From: Acanthornis magna | Lineage: Eukaryota > Chordata > Aves > Passeriformes > Acanthizidae | Length of the DNA: 64,000 nucleotides | Direction of reading: 5' to 3' | Assembly (NCBI GenBank): GCA_036785705.1 | Contig: JAWUZG010000176.1 | Coordinates: 197,501-261,500 of the forward strand | In this document: piece after piece, positions 39,306-51,663 of the stretch | How the letters are laid out: each line of letters begins with the position of its first letter | Position numbering within the stretch: the first letter of the stretch is position 1 | The notes under the pieces: generated by a model | The model's database searches: none | What the model was told of the DNA's origin: nothing | The model's input: the letters and a program-made list of their open reading frames with translations, nothing else | Position numbers and translations under genes: made by a program

Positions 39306-42300
39306 ACTAATTTATCAGTAAGATACAGATATGGTATGATACAGATATGGATGGGATCTGTAAGTGGCTCAGTCATTTGTACCATTTTGTGGACTGGCAA
39401 TTTTAGATTTAAAATTCTAAGTGTTGGCATCACTTATGCTCTGTGTAGAATAAAGAAATTAATAGGAAAAGAAAAAGTGGTAGCAAAACTGATACTTTTT
39501 ACACTACTGACATTCAAATTTTTATGGCAAGTGCACATAGTAGTTAAAGTTTGTAGCATTTAATAGTATAGAAATAATTATTTGGGTGTTAGTATATTCT
39601 AAAGAAGAAAAGATTTGTGACAAAATTTCCCATAAGTATAAGTAGTCAGGCAATTTGAAAGAGTTCCTTCCCCACCTCATTTTCATTGTCTCAGTGTCAG
39701 AAGATCACTGGATGGATAAGAGAAGCCAAAAGATTTCTGGATGGATGAGTGCACAGAGGATCACACTGAGTGTCTACTCAAATCAGTGCACTGTTTCCAA
39801 GCCATTGCCCTAAATGCATGCTACGGACAAAATAAAAGTAATGAGGCACACATGCTTTTTCTCCTTTTGTAAGGACTGTGGCTAGTAATGTGCCTTTCAA
39901 TGAATTAACTACCTCTTTCTGTCTTTGTGAACTTATCTTTTTTTAGTTCTGTTTGATGGTAATTTGTTCTCAAAGGAGAATCTTCAGTGGTCTTCCCTGA
40001 ACTTAAACATATTGATAATATATTTTGTATGTGTTCTATTAGGTCTTAGACCTCTCAGATGTCCTTTTTTCAGGAGTAAGACTCAGCTTATTTGTAAGTT
40101 TTACTCACTGAAATACTGTTTATGTTATATTTTATTGATATTATTGCCTAAAAAAAGAAGTCTTTCCAGGCTACTTTATCTATGCTTTTTAAAATTAAGA
40201 AAACAGCACTGCATTCTATAATCAATGTGTAGGTGAACCACAATTTGCACAGCTGCATAATGATGGTGTAGCTGCACTCTATTGCTTTTCTTATGAATCC
40301 TGTTCGATTTGCTTCTCTAACCTAGTAATACGTCTGTGTTATACACAAATGAGCCAGCTTATGTTATAAATACCACTTATAACTTTTACTAATGGCTTGT
40401 TTATTCATTTAATTCCAGCTCAGCCAAATGATAGGAGATGCTCAGTTGGAAAGATGTGGGAATTTCAGCAAGCATGGATGTCCCTAAATCATGGTACTGC
40501 AGCCTTACACAATGTCTGGCCAATGTAAAATGCAACACAGAGAAGTTAAGCCTTAATTACCTTTTGAATCAGGCTAAAATAGTAAATATTTCTCACTCTA
40601 ATGAAGAGGGGAAAAATATTAATATGCTAGCCATCTGTACAAATGGCAAATTCACCTATTTTCATGAATTAATAAAATTAATGACAAATTTAATCAGAGA
40701 ACTAGCCTTGATTCCCTCTGTTCTCCAGGATATGCTTCTAGAAATATTTTGTGAAATTTCTAGATCCTTCTAAAAGTTAGATTTCTATAATAGATTAAGA
40801 AGTTAAAGTTACTTTTAGAATCATAATCCTGAAGGCTTATGGTCTTGTATAGAACCCACCATAGAGTGATTTACTTGAGAAGAACAATAAGCATTTAAGC
40901 TGATGTTTGAATTTTTGTATACTGCATTCACAACTGGTTTTCCAGTGCTAATAAATATATTCTTTCACTGATAAAAGCTACCAGAAATATATGAAAATCC
41001 TCTAAACTCTTCAAATTTTGTATTTAAAGTTGGCTTTTAGCAGCCAAGAATGAAAGACAGCAGGATTCTTCTTAAGCAAAGCATCTCTGAGAGTATCCAG
41101 CATCAGGACAGGACCACACAAATCTAGTGCTTCAATAACAATATTATTAGTGTTGTTCTTAATAAGAATTAGTTTTATTTAATTTAGTATTCAAATGATA
41201 CAAGAGCTCAAGCTGTACCAAGCACTGCAGAAGCGCACAAGAAACTTCTACTCTTCATATTTGTTGATGAATGACATAATAAAATGTAAAAATCAATTTT
41301 ACAATTGAAAACAACCAAACAACAGAAGCACTGATCAAATAATTCTTGCTCAAATTGTACCAATAAGTACTCAGAAGCAGATTAGTATTATTTAGTGCTT
41401 CAGGAACTATAACTAGAAAATATTCATCTGGGCACCTGTCCAGCCAGATTTTTCATTCTTAAACAGTTCTTACTCAAGCAACAATTTACACACATACAAA
41501 GTGATTGACTGACATATTAGCACACTTATGAAGTCTTTTTTTTAAATGAAAATTGCCCTTTGGGTTTATGGTTGAATATATTTGCACTTAATCTCCAAAA
41601 TAATTTGGCTATGCCATCTGACTAGTATTGAGTTGTCTTTAGATTCTGCAAGGCCTGGATGACTCTGAAATCTATGGGGTTTTTTCCTTCAAAATGAAAA
41701 TTAATAGGAAAGAGGCATAAGACTTCACTTTTGCAATGTTCAGCAGGAACTGCTCTTAACATCCTCAACCTTTTCCCTGAACCGTCAACTATAACTGTTA
41801 TTGTCTACTTTAAAGGGGAAATTCCTTGATAGTCCTTTGACAAAGAAGAAAATGCCTGAAATCTCCATCCTGAATTTTTTTATTCATCTGAGGAATCCTT
41901 ATTAATCACCACTGAAAACTGAAATTATTTGAGTAGGGATGTAGGGACTGCCATGTTAGTGTTGATTTGTATAGCATTGAAAAACCTTAAAGCTGAAAAA
42001 TAGTTCTAAAATTTTTATCTTCATGGTATGTAGCACTTGGGAAAATATGACTTTTAGGTTACTAATTGTGTTTGTACGCACACAAAAACAGATTGCAGAA
42101 GAGTGAACTTTAAAAAATAGACGTAGAGAAAGAATATGCAGCAACAGTTGCCTGAAAAACCCTTATGATTGCTTTCTTACACAATTTTTTCAAGCGCTCA
42201 GGCCTCATTCAGGAGTTAAGAGTTATGAGACTGCTAAAATGGGGCAGCTGAAGAGATGTTAGCTAAATCTTGCCTGAAATAAATGCCTGAAAGCTGTTAT

Positions 42301-42729
42301 TCATTTTAAGTTTTGATTTTCCTGATTTTTTTTCTGACCAACTTAAAGGCTTTTCTCTTGGTTGGTTTACTTAGTACACAATAATGATATTTATAATACA
42401 ATGTGGTTTTCTGTAAATGATGCTAAACCCAGAAAGATTTGTGGGAAAAAAACCCCAAAACAAACATATACTTTGCTCCTTATGTTTGATTGTTTTCCAC
42501 TACCAATTATTCTCTAGACACAAAGAGCAACATTGAACCACTACCACAGTTTTTTACAAGAAATACCAGATATTTAATCTTTGGAAATAATTACCTAGTC
42601 TCTCTTTCCTAAACTGAAGAAAAGTTCTAAATACTTTTGTGTGGAATGCGCTGCACCAGTGAAGATGTCACTACGGACACAAAGAGTATAATCATTGCTG
42701 TAGCAAGATTCTGGAATAACACTCATATA
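39306..42729. other. Intergenic DNA, nothing identified
   Basis: AT-rich. The longest open frame is 111 codons at 40438-40773 (plus). It has a normal-looking mix of residues but no recognisable domain, and its flanks show no other sign of a gene. I do not call it as coding. A short near-duplicated motif (GATACAGATATGG) occurs at about 39322-39350. Confidence 0.5.
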
Positions 42730-42950
42730 ATTTTGTAACCTTCCTCCAGACCCAGTCTAATTGGCTCATGTTTCACTTGTTCTGGAGAGCCCTGAGATGG
42801 ATGCAGCATATAAGTCAGATTTTTGAAGTGCAGAGAAGAGAGGTGGGTGTTCACCTTAGTGTCTCTCCTCTGGACTCATTCCAGCAGGTCCCCTGTCTTA
42901 CCTTGTGGTCTCACAAGATTGGAGTAGAGGGGGTAGAGTAACTTCAAATC
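42730..42950 (-). mobile_element. Old CR1-like fragment
   Basis: The stretch CTCCTCTGGACTCATTCCAGCAGGTCCC (near 42865) followed by TCTCACAAGATTGGAGTAGAGGGGG.AGA (near 42909) matches the middle of the CR1 3' half in minus orientation. The equivalent part of the 37.4-kb copy is at 37847-37950. The rest is badly eroded and the ends cannot be set exactly. Confidence 0.6.
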
Positions 42951-43906
42951 CATTTGAGTCATAGAGTCCTTATTCTGAAAACTCCCAAGGAGTGCTAGAA
43001 AGACCAGGTTTCACACAAAACACAGCTCTGCATTTTAGCTCAAAGTGCATCAAATACAGTTTGGTGTTTGGGGTGGTTGAGGAGACTGATGAGTTACTTG
43101 AGGCAGAGAAGTCAATTGCATAGATTATACTATACTGGAGTACACTAGAATATAAAACTATAAAGGAGGAGAGTAGGCAAAACCACAAAGCTTTGTAATT
43201 TTTAAGCAAAAGAATACAATTGTGTACCTCTTTACAACTCATCTCTCCCTATGCCAAAACAGCTTCTTGGGCCCAGGTGTTGAAAAGATAGGATATCCAG
43301 AAGTCCTGAATAAAGTCTTCAAGGTCCTGAAATGAATCAGTTTTCAGAGACATTACTTATTGACTAACTTTTGCTGACATATAAGTCTGATAGTCTCTGA
43401 GATTTGTTTGTTTGTGGTTTAATTCTGTTCAGAGATGTGCAATTTTTCTAGTGTCCAGATGATTCAGGGTTACAGATTCTGTCAGAGAGTCAGAAAATAT
43501 TTTCCAATGCCAAGACTTTAACAATAGACTTTGTTGCACCTAACAGGCCAGTTTCTGTATTTTCTTCTTGGTCCAGCTTTATTCCTATTTTAACCATACC
43601 CATGAGTTTGTTGAAATGATTATGATTAATTCACATAATTAAATGGCTTGTTGAATAGCGTGTGTCCTAATTGGTGCATATGCTTAAATGTTCTTTATAA
43701 ATGCTAAAAATAGGTAATCCTAAAGTGCCATATTGAAAGAAAGATTAATTATACAGAGATTTTTCTCTTAACATACAGAATTTAATAAAAAAACAAAAAC
43801 CACAAGGAACTAGGAAAAATAATGAAATCAAACACCTTTGCCTCAGAAAATTTGATTTTGATTAATAATTTTGTGATAAACAGCCTTTCTTCTGCAGTTA
43901 AGGAAC
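42951..43906. other. Intergenic DNA, nothing identified
   Basis: AT-rich sequence, no gene and no repeat recognised. Confidence 0.55.
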
Positions 43907-44484
43907 TGTCAGGGTCTAACCCCAGCTGGCAGCCCAGCCGCACGCAGCTGCTCACTCACTCCTGCACCAGCAGGATCAGGGAGAAAATTGCAAGGGTAAA
44001 AGTTACAAAGCCCACAGCCTGAGCTAGAGAGAGTTTAATAGGGAAAGCAAAGGCTATGCACACAAACAAAGCAGAACAAGGAATGAATTCCCTGTTTTCC
44101 ATGGCTGGGCAGGTGCTCAGCCATCCCCAGCTGAGCAGGGCCCCATCACACTGATGGTGACTTGGGAAGACAACAATCGCTCCAAATGTGCTCCCCTTCC
44201 TTCTTTCCCCACTTTATACACTGTGTGTGAAATCACAGTCTGGAGCATCCCTGTGGTCAGTTGGGGTCGCCTGTCCTGGCTGTGTCCCCTCCCAAACTCC
44301 CACACACCCCTCACCAGTGCAGCCGTACAAAAAACAGTAACAGCCTTGGCTCTGTGCAATCCCTGCTCAGCAATAACAAAAACATCTCTGAATTATGAAC
44401 CCTGGGTTCGGCACAAATCCAAAACACAACCCCAGACCAGCCACTGTGAAGAAAGTTAACTCTACCCCAGCCAAAACCAGCATA
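43907..44484 (-). mobile_element. Solo avian ERV LTR
   Basis: About 578 bases matching, as I recall it, a widespread neoavian LTR: it starts (plus strand) TGTCAGGGTCTAACCCCAGC and ends CCAAAACCAGCATA. On the minus strand this reads TATGCTGGTTTTGG...GGTTAGACCCTGACA. Minus-strand signals are a TATA box TGTATAAAG (complement of 44212-44220) and an ATTAAA-type polyadenylation signal in CCTATTAAACTC (complement of about 44029-44040), in the right order. The first dinucleotide has decayed from TG to TA. No second LTR or interior is adjacent, so it is probably solo. I could not find a clear flanking duplication. Confidence 0.85.
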
Positions 44485-44895
44485 TTAACCTACAGCATTA
44501 ATAGTGTGTTTTGGTAAATGCCATATTAGTTCCACCAAAATGAACTTCAAAATTTATCATTATTACCAAAATAATTTTTTTAAAAAATATAGATACATAT
44601 TTTCATGGAGATATATATATATATGTATGTATTTCTATTTTTATTTATATATATTAACAAAATACAAAAGATCAAAAACATTGACACAGCAGTATACTAC
44701 AATAGGAAAATAATTTGTACTTATATGTGCATATGGACTCCTGTAAGAAAATCGGTTGTAGGGGTCATAATTTTTTAGTGGTTGTAGAATGCTGTGACAT
44801 CAGTGTTTTCAGTATTTTGTTATATCCAGAAAAATGGTGGACAAAAAAGTTATTTAGTTCTAAGCTGAAGAAAAAAAGAATATGCTTCAAAGCAT
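44485..44895. other. AT-rich spacer with (TA)n/(GTAT)n simple sequence
   Basis: Contains an AT-rich microsatellite at about 44610-44630 (ATATATATATATATGTATGTAT). No gene is seen. Confidence 0.7.
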
Positions 44896-45665
44896 AATCA
44901 CAGGATCATAAAATGGTTTGGCTTGAAAAGCACCTTCAAAGACCATCCAGCCCAGCCCACTTGCCATAGATGGAGACATCTGTCACGAGACCAGGCTGCT
45001 CAAAGCCCCATCCAACCTGACCCTGATCACTGTCAACGATGGGTCCTGTTCCTGTATTTCACCACTCACATAGCAGAGAAGTTCTCCTTTATATTTAATC
45101 TAGATTGACACTCTTTTGGTTTAAAATCATTGCTTCTTGTCCTGACACTACATGCTTTGATAAAAACTCTTTATCTATCTATGTGTTTATGTATCTATCT
45201 ACCTACCTATCTTATTTATTTGTATTTTGAAAGTCTGTCATAAGGTCTGGCCCCAGCCTTCTCCAAGTGAATAGCCTCATCTCTCCACCCTTTTTTCGTA
45301 GGCAAAATATTCCACCTCTTTGGTCACTTTTGTGACCCTCCTCCCAGGGTCCCACCTAGCTGAATTGGCCCATGTATTTTCTTGATTCACCTCTCTCGAG
45401 TGGATGGTCTTGCCCAGGATGTTGCTGGCTTTCTGATATGCAAGTACACATTGCTGGATCATAATGAAGTTTTCCTCCACCAATCCCCCCAGTTCCTTTT
45501 CTGAAGGGCTTATCTCAATCAATTAATCTGTCAGTCTGTATTTGTACCAGGTATGGCACCCAAACCAGTTGCAGGACCTTGCTCTTAACCTGGCTGAACT
45601 TTAGGAATGTCACATGGGCCCTCTTGAGCCTTTCAAGGTTGCTCTGTAGGACATCTTATCGCTAC
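44896..45665 (-). mobile_element. CR1 LINE fragment
   Basis: The 3' end is at 44896 (AATCACAGGATCATAAAATGG, the CR1 tail and first conserved block in minus orientation). The block GCTCAAAGCCCCATCCAACCTG near 44998 is a CR1 signature. Farther in, the minus-strand frame 45277-45522 gives the ORF2 order SPSEKELGGLVEENF, then QQCVLAYQKASNILG, then SREVNQENTW, matching the LINE's C-terminal region (KDLGVLVDEKL... in typical copies). A TATC-type microsatellite has expanded inside it (45171-45215). The copy is 5'-truncated near 45665. Confidence 0.9.
45171..45215. repeat. (TATC)n/(TACC)n microsatellite within CR1
   Basis: TTATCTATCTATG...GTATCTATCTACCTACCTATCTT interrupts the CR1 homology. It probably grew after insertion of the CR1. 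Confidence 0.85.
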
Positions 45666-48600
45666 AGAGTACTTTTTTCTTGAGATTTTGTCTGTAAAAC
45701 ATTTGGCAGGGGCCATTCCAGTAGAGAGGGTAGAAAAGCAGGCTGACTCATGAATATTTATCAAGAATATTTTCCCCTTTATATAAAAACTCAAAACACA
45801 AAATATCTGAGCCAGCCAAACAATGTATAGAAATAAAAATAACTCTATCTTCCCTTTTCCTTCTTATCCCATTACGTGACTGATCCACCAGTCAGTGACT
45901 TACAAGTATGATAGGAATATGCAAATATGCATGGATAAGTTGATTGAAACATGGGAAAATTTATGGCAAAATATCAAGAAAAGAAAAAGGTTTTCCCCAT
46001 GACAAATGTAAAGTACTTGGCCTTCTGTAGACCTTCTGGTTGGCACAAATATTCAGTGGTGTTTTTACAAAACTAAGAGATTTTACCAGCATTAACTATT
46101 GTAGAATATTTTGTCCAAACTTTTAACATTCCTGGAAATTGTAATCATTAGTTTTACTCCAAGGGAGATCACCCCTTGTCACTGAATAATAGGAAACCTG
46201 TTCCTAACTATGTTTTTCTCTTTAATTTATAAGAGAAGTTTAAATTATTAGCCAACAACAATTTTGTTGGCTCTTTGTTATAAAAAAATCATCTGCATAT
46301 GCATTTTGATAGTGATGTTCATGGAAAGGGCAGATTTTTATTAATTTATATTCTCTTGAGGTGAACATAAACTGCTCTGTCTCTGAGTTGTTGAACTACT
46401 TATTTTCTGAAAAGAAACTGTGCTGCCCAACTCCAGCTTAACTCCTCAGCTGATGCTATTAAATTCCAGAAATTTTACGGTAGATTAATATAACATTGGT
46501 TTTTAACAGGACTCATCAGGTTTTGGTCTGCTATTGGTAATAGGATATAAAGACATCCACATTTCCAGAGCTACAATGCATCCTACGTATCCTCATTCAT
46601 TAAATAAGATCACTAGGCTTGACAAAAATATTGGTTTTGATGTTGCAATGTACCACCAGCCGCAGAAGATGATTGGTTCCATACAGAGCTGCAGCCATTG
46701 AACTATAAGTGCTGTAGAAAAACACGCTAATATTCATTGTTCATAAAAATAACATTAAAAAATTCAAAAGTAAATCATTACCATGTCTGTATTATGGACT
46801 TTGGGTGGCATTTACAAGGAAATAAGGAGACCAGAGTTGGAATGAATGTAGTATATAAAGAACTCGACAAAATAATGAGACAGACAACACAAAAAAGAAC
46901 AGATGTGAGGGTGGGAGTAAAGTAAATTGTGAAGTCAGAAATCTAAATACATGTCATATAAGATGCTTCTATTGGTGGATCCAGGCAGATGACATCTGAT
47001 TGGAGAACAAATTCTAATTAAAGTGGAATAGAATAAATATTTTTAAAGGACTTAAGAGAATTTTCAGTGAATAAAATTACTTACAGTAACTTTACTGTGA
47101 ATTACTGCAAATGAAATTGCTGATAACCTGTCTGATAAAGTTGTTAATGAAGATCACATCTTATGCTGAAAAATTTCATATAAGATAGATTAAATTTAAT
47201 TTCCTGAAAGCACTACATATGCTTTGTCATTTTTGTCACAAAAATTAAAATGCTAAAACATTGTTTAAAGTTAAAAAAAAAAAAATCCCTAAGTGACCTG
47301 AAGAATTTCAAGATTTTCTTTAGGATCCACATGCAGTTAAAGCAACCTAAAAGAATATTAACAATTTGAAGAAAATTACATCAGATGATCTAGTAGTCAG
47401 CTATATGGAATGAATAGTCTGAGTTACACTACTTACTTTTTCAAGGAAAATTACAAGTAACATAGAACTTAATTCAATATTTCCTTTCAAATTGGCAAGA
47501 AATAAAATGAAAAATAATGAGACAAAATAAAAAAATAAATTTACATTTCCACTTCAGTAAAATCTGCTGCCTTACATTTTAAAAAAAAGAAAGAAGGATT
47601 TGCTGAGAGTGAAGTATTGTAGATAGAAATTTACCACATTCATTTTTAGAACATTTTTAGAACATATGTGAATTAACAAGCAAGCGCAAAGCCCCCATCT
47701 GCCTATAAAACCAAACAGTATGATATTTATATTTTGAGCATTTGTCACAAGAGAATAAATTAGATTTAGAACACAAAATAATTGAAAAAGAGACTCAAAG
47801 AGGAAGATATTGCAAAAAAAGACCATTTATATTTGCCTCAAATAATAAAGAGATCTAAAATACAGAACGGAATGAAGAATCTGAAACTTTATTTTATTTA
47901 AATGACAGTTCATTGAAATTATAACTACTTACCACAGGAAAATTCACAATAAATCAATTATTTATAAGACCTTTTTGACAGACCTGTGAAGAGTCTGAGC
48001 ATGACATATTATTCCTTTTTTATTCTAGTAACTAAAAGTTACTTGAAAAAGTAAAACAAATAAAAAAATATTTTATAGGTTCTGGAAAATAACTTTTTTA
48101 AAACAGTTTAATTTATGAACCATGTCATCTTATAAACCAGTTCTTCTCATCTCCTTCCCCCTTCTTTCAGTTAACCTGCAGAAATTGTCAGGATTTCAGC
48201 AGTTGTATTTAGTCTGAGAATGGAATACATGTTGCTGTCTTGGGAGGAAATCCTGCTTAGTTCTACTTTTCTAGATTAAGATGAATGACCTGTTAACTGA
48301 AGCCTAATTATCAGGATATTGGTGGCCCATGTTTACAGATACACCAACAGATTGGACAAGCAAAATGCGGATTTTGCAGTGACAGAAATGCAGAATTCAC
48401 ATTACATTTAGATAAAAGTGAAAAGAAAAGAATCACTCACATCTCTTACTTTCTGTTATTGATCATATGTGTTCCGAAATAGATAAAGTTTATCTGTTTA
48501 CTCCAGGCTACCCAATATATTTATTTAATCCCCGGGGCTATTCATGAGTTTTGCTGCTAAGAAGACAATATTTTTTCAAATTTTATACTTCTTCACCTTT

Positions 48601-48789
48601 TCAGGCCAGTGTACTCTGGGTGATAATAAAGAAATAGATTTAGGAATATGAAGTGAAGAAACCTCCTGATAAGCTATGTTTACCATGTTTCACAGGAAGT
48701 TTTTTTTTTTTAATATGAATATTCAAAAACAATTGTAGTGTGAATTAAGAACATAGAAGAAGTGTCATAGTTGGTATAAATTTAGTGAG
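45666..48789. other. Intergenic DNA, nothing identified
   Basis: AT-rich, with open frames below 90 codons and no recognisable repeat or gene. Short A-runs near 47275-47285 and 47578-47588 are the only simple sequence. Confidence 0.55.
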
Positions 48790-49110
48790 CTGTTTCTTGA
48801 CTGAATGTGACACTGTGTTCAGCCCACAGTAAGGATTTGGTTTTCACTCTCGCCCCTCACCACCGTGCAGAGAGATGCGTGTGGGGACAAGGGCTCACCT
48901 TTCATGGGCACAGCAGCACCTCCTCATTCAGAGACACCTGCTTAGCATCAGATGGCCTTTCCCAGGGTCTGAAAAGCTCTCTCAGTGTGTCTGCAGCCTC
49001 TATACTCCAAACCTGTGAAGGGCTGCAGTGATTTTCTCACTGGCCTACCCTGCAGCCACACTGCAGGGGCTCAGGTCCATGACTTGGGTCAGCCTATAAA
49101 AATTAAACTT
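48790..49110. other. GC-raised segment with a TATA-like box, unidentified
   Basis: About 290 bases of relatively GC-rich sequence (48800-49080) end in CCTATAAAAATT near 49093, and GC drops again after that. A GC-rich block ending in a TATA box can be the U3 of an old LTR or a promoter, but I see no TG...CA ends, polyadenylation signal at the right distance or match to the other LTRs in this window. The 74-codon plus frame (48807-49031) is unassignable. Confidence 0.3.
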
Positions 49111-49697
49111 CTTCTGTACATGCTCTATATGGTGGTCTAGAAACAAAGACTTAGTCAGAAGGACCAAGAACTTAAACCCCCTGGGGAAAAGTTGTGGAGC
49201 TAGTCATCTGGCAATGTTTGTCCCCCACGGAAAACTAGGGGACACTCTTACAGAAGTCTTTCAGAAAGGTGGGTAAGTCCAACAGACTTGGGTATCCTGT
49301 GAGGAAACTGTAATAAGAAATGATGCATCCTCTATTTAAAAAGAAAATATTTAAAAAAATATCTGGCTATGCAAGATTTTCCAAAATAAACCAGAAAATA
49401 TGCATTTTGTTTGTGTATAAATTGCTAATGAATAACTGTGATTTCAACTCCAGCTTCATGAGAGTTACTGAAGAACTTTTACTAAATTGATTCAACACCT
49501 ACCTTGTCATATGTTGCTCAAAAATATCAACAGTGGTAGATAACCATGTACACAGAAATTTCAGAAAATTAGTAAGCTACCAAGTCTAGAAAGCTATTTA
49601 ATTTTTCTGTGCTATAATAATAACTTATAATTATATTTCAGTGTTAAGAAATTGAGTAATTTAGGGAATCTTTTTTTGTGGCACTTAGCAATGAAAC
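49111..49697. other. Intergenic DNA, nothing identified
   Basis: AT-rich, no gene or repeat recognised. Confidence 0.55.
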
Positions 49698-50776
49698 TGT
49701 ACTGGGTTTTCTTTGCCAGATCTTGGAATGGGAGGAGCTATAGGGGTACTTTTGTGGGAAGCTGCAGGAACCTCCCTTCACGTCCAACAGAGCCAATGCC
49801 AACTGGCTCCAGGATGGACCAACCATTAGAGAAGGCCAAACCAATCAAGAATGACATAATGCCTCTGCAATATATTCAAGAAGGAAAGAAAAGGTTATTA
49901 CACAGATGTAATTGTGCTCAGAGAAGAAAGGAGTGAGAATATGCGAGAGGAAAACTCTTCAGGCACCCAGGCCAGTGAGAAGGAGGGGCAAGAGGTGCTC
50001 CAGGCGCTGGAGCTGAGATTCCCCCGCGGCCCCTGGTGCAGCCCATGGTGAGGCAGCTGTTCCCCTGCAGCCCATGAAGGGCCACGGGGGTGCAGAGATC
50101 CACCTGCAGCCCATGAAGGGCCACGGGGGTGCAGAGATCGACCTGCAGCCCATGGAGGGCTCCACACCAAAGAAGGCTGTGATCCTGTGGGAAGCCCACA
50201 CTGGAAGGTCATGGCAAAGTCCTAGGGACCCATGGTGAAACAAGCCCACACTGGAGCAGGTTTCGTGATAGTATTTGTAACCCTGTGGGTCCCAAGCTGG
50301 ACTAGGTTGCTCTGGAAGGACTGAACCTTGTGGAAAGGGACCCACGTTGCTGCAGATTGTGTAGAACTGTACCCTATGGGATGGAGCCTTGTTGGAACAG
50401 GGAAAGGACTCCTCTCCCTAAGCAGCAGCAAGAACAATGTGTGATGAACTGACCACAGCCTCCATTCCCATCTCCCTGTGCCACTGGGTGGGAGGAGGTA
50501 GAATCTGGGAAGGAGGGAGGGGGAGGCAGGAAGGTATTTTTAAGTTTTGCTTTACTTCTCATTATCCTGCTCTGATTAGGATTGCTAATAAATTCAATTA
50601 ATATCCCCAAGTCGAGCCTCCTTTACCTGTGATGGTAATTAGGGAGTGGTCTCTCCTTATACTTATCTCAACACATAAGCATTTTAATGTATTTTCTCTT
50701 CCCTGTCCAGCTGAGAAAGTAGTGATAGAGACGCTTTGGTGGGTGCCTGGCATCCAGACAGGGTCAAACCACCACA
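49698..50776 (+). mobile_element. Solo avian ERV LTR, long form
   Basis: About 1.08 kb from TGTACTGGGTTTT (49698) to ACCACCACA (50776), with canonical TG...CA ends. The flanking pentamers are GAAAC before and GGAAC after, which fits a 5-bp target duplication with one substitution, the length usual for ERVL-type integrases. Internal signals in plus orientation are a weak TATA-like AATATATTCAAG (about 49868), GC-rich U3/R sequence and AATAAA at 50587-50592. A 39-base unit is tandemly repeated (50064-50141). No second LTR or interior genes are next to it, so it is a solo LTR. Long minus-strand open frames inside it are composition artefacts. It is related to 29560-30108, 55753-57011 and the fragment at 1953-2070. 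Confidence 0.9.
50064..50155. repeat. 39-bp tandem repeat inside LTR
   Basis: CCTGCAGCCCATGAAGGGCC opens two almost identical 39-base units at 50064 and 50103, which differ at the CCACCTG/CGACCTG junction. A partial third starts at 50142. Because 39 is a multiple of three, it appears as a 13-residue repeat in the spurious minus-strand frames. Confidence 0.95.
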
Positions 50777-51663
50777 GGAACCTTTGCATTCAATTTCTTT
50801 ACTAAGACTAAAAAGGACTACCACTGCATCCACACATATGAAGCATAACCATCTGTGCTTTAAAGGAAGTGAAAGGTAGCAGTGATTTACTAAAAATAAC
50901 TATTTTGTTCAATTACTCTTTTTGTTAAGGCTTCAATTCTCTGTTTAGGCAAAATAGCTGTGCTATTCCCTCTGCATACAAAATAAGGACATGTTCTCCA
51001 AGTAATGGAGTTGTCATATATTAAGTACTTACTATTGCTAACTGGAACTTTAAGCACTTATTATTATGTACATAATATTATTTATTATTGTTGACTAGAG
51101 AACACCATCCATATTTCCTTTCATTGATTAAAAAGAACCCCATTAATTAATTTTATTGAATCTCAGGTATACTGACAGCTATGTATTATCCATAATTTCT
51201 ACACTTTGCTTATGTTCATTCTTTTATTGCTTCTTCTAATTCCCTGCATAGATAATCCAAATCTTACTAAGTTCCTTTCTAATCAGAAGCTTCCATTATT
51301 CTAATTTTCCCCTTTGAGCCATATTTTTTTCTGTTATGATTTGGTGATCAGAACTAAATCTGTGTTCAAGAAAACCCAACATTTAGAATAGTTTATTAAA
51401 TTTTCATGAGCTATGTTATTTTTCAAGGTAAATTCATAGATCTTCATAACCTGTCATTAAGAGAAATTAATTTATGTGAACAGGGGGTAAAATATTTCTG
51501 AAGATTTAGCTATGAGCAGTTAATGAACTGTTCATGATTATTAAAAGATTGTTCTTAAGCCTTGTTCTGGCATTAGCAGTATAACGCACATTAACATGAA
51601 AAAGAATTGTGCTGCAAGCATGTCTCTATTTAGACTATTTTCATGTTTGTGAAAGTACGTGAT
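50777..51663. other. Intergenic DNA, nothing identified
   Basis: AT-rich sequence between an LTR and a CR1. No gene is recognised. Confidence 0.6.

Noticed and set aside
40438..40773. 111-codon plus-strand open frame
   Set aside because: No recognisable family and no supporting gene structure. Homology search in other birds would be needed to revive it.
49898..50345. 104- and 128-codon minus-strand frames with a 13-residue repeat
   Set aside because: The repeat comes from the 39-base tandem unit of the LTR. The frames are antisense to it and have no independent support.
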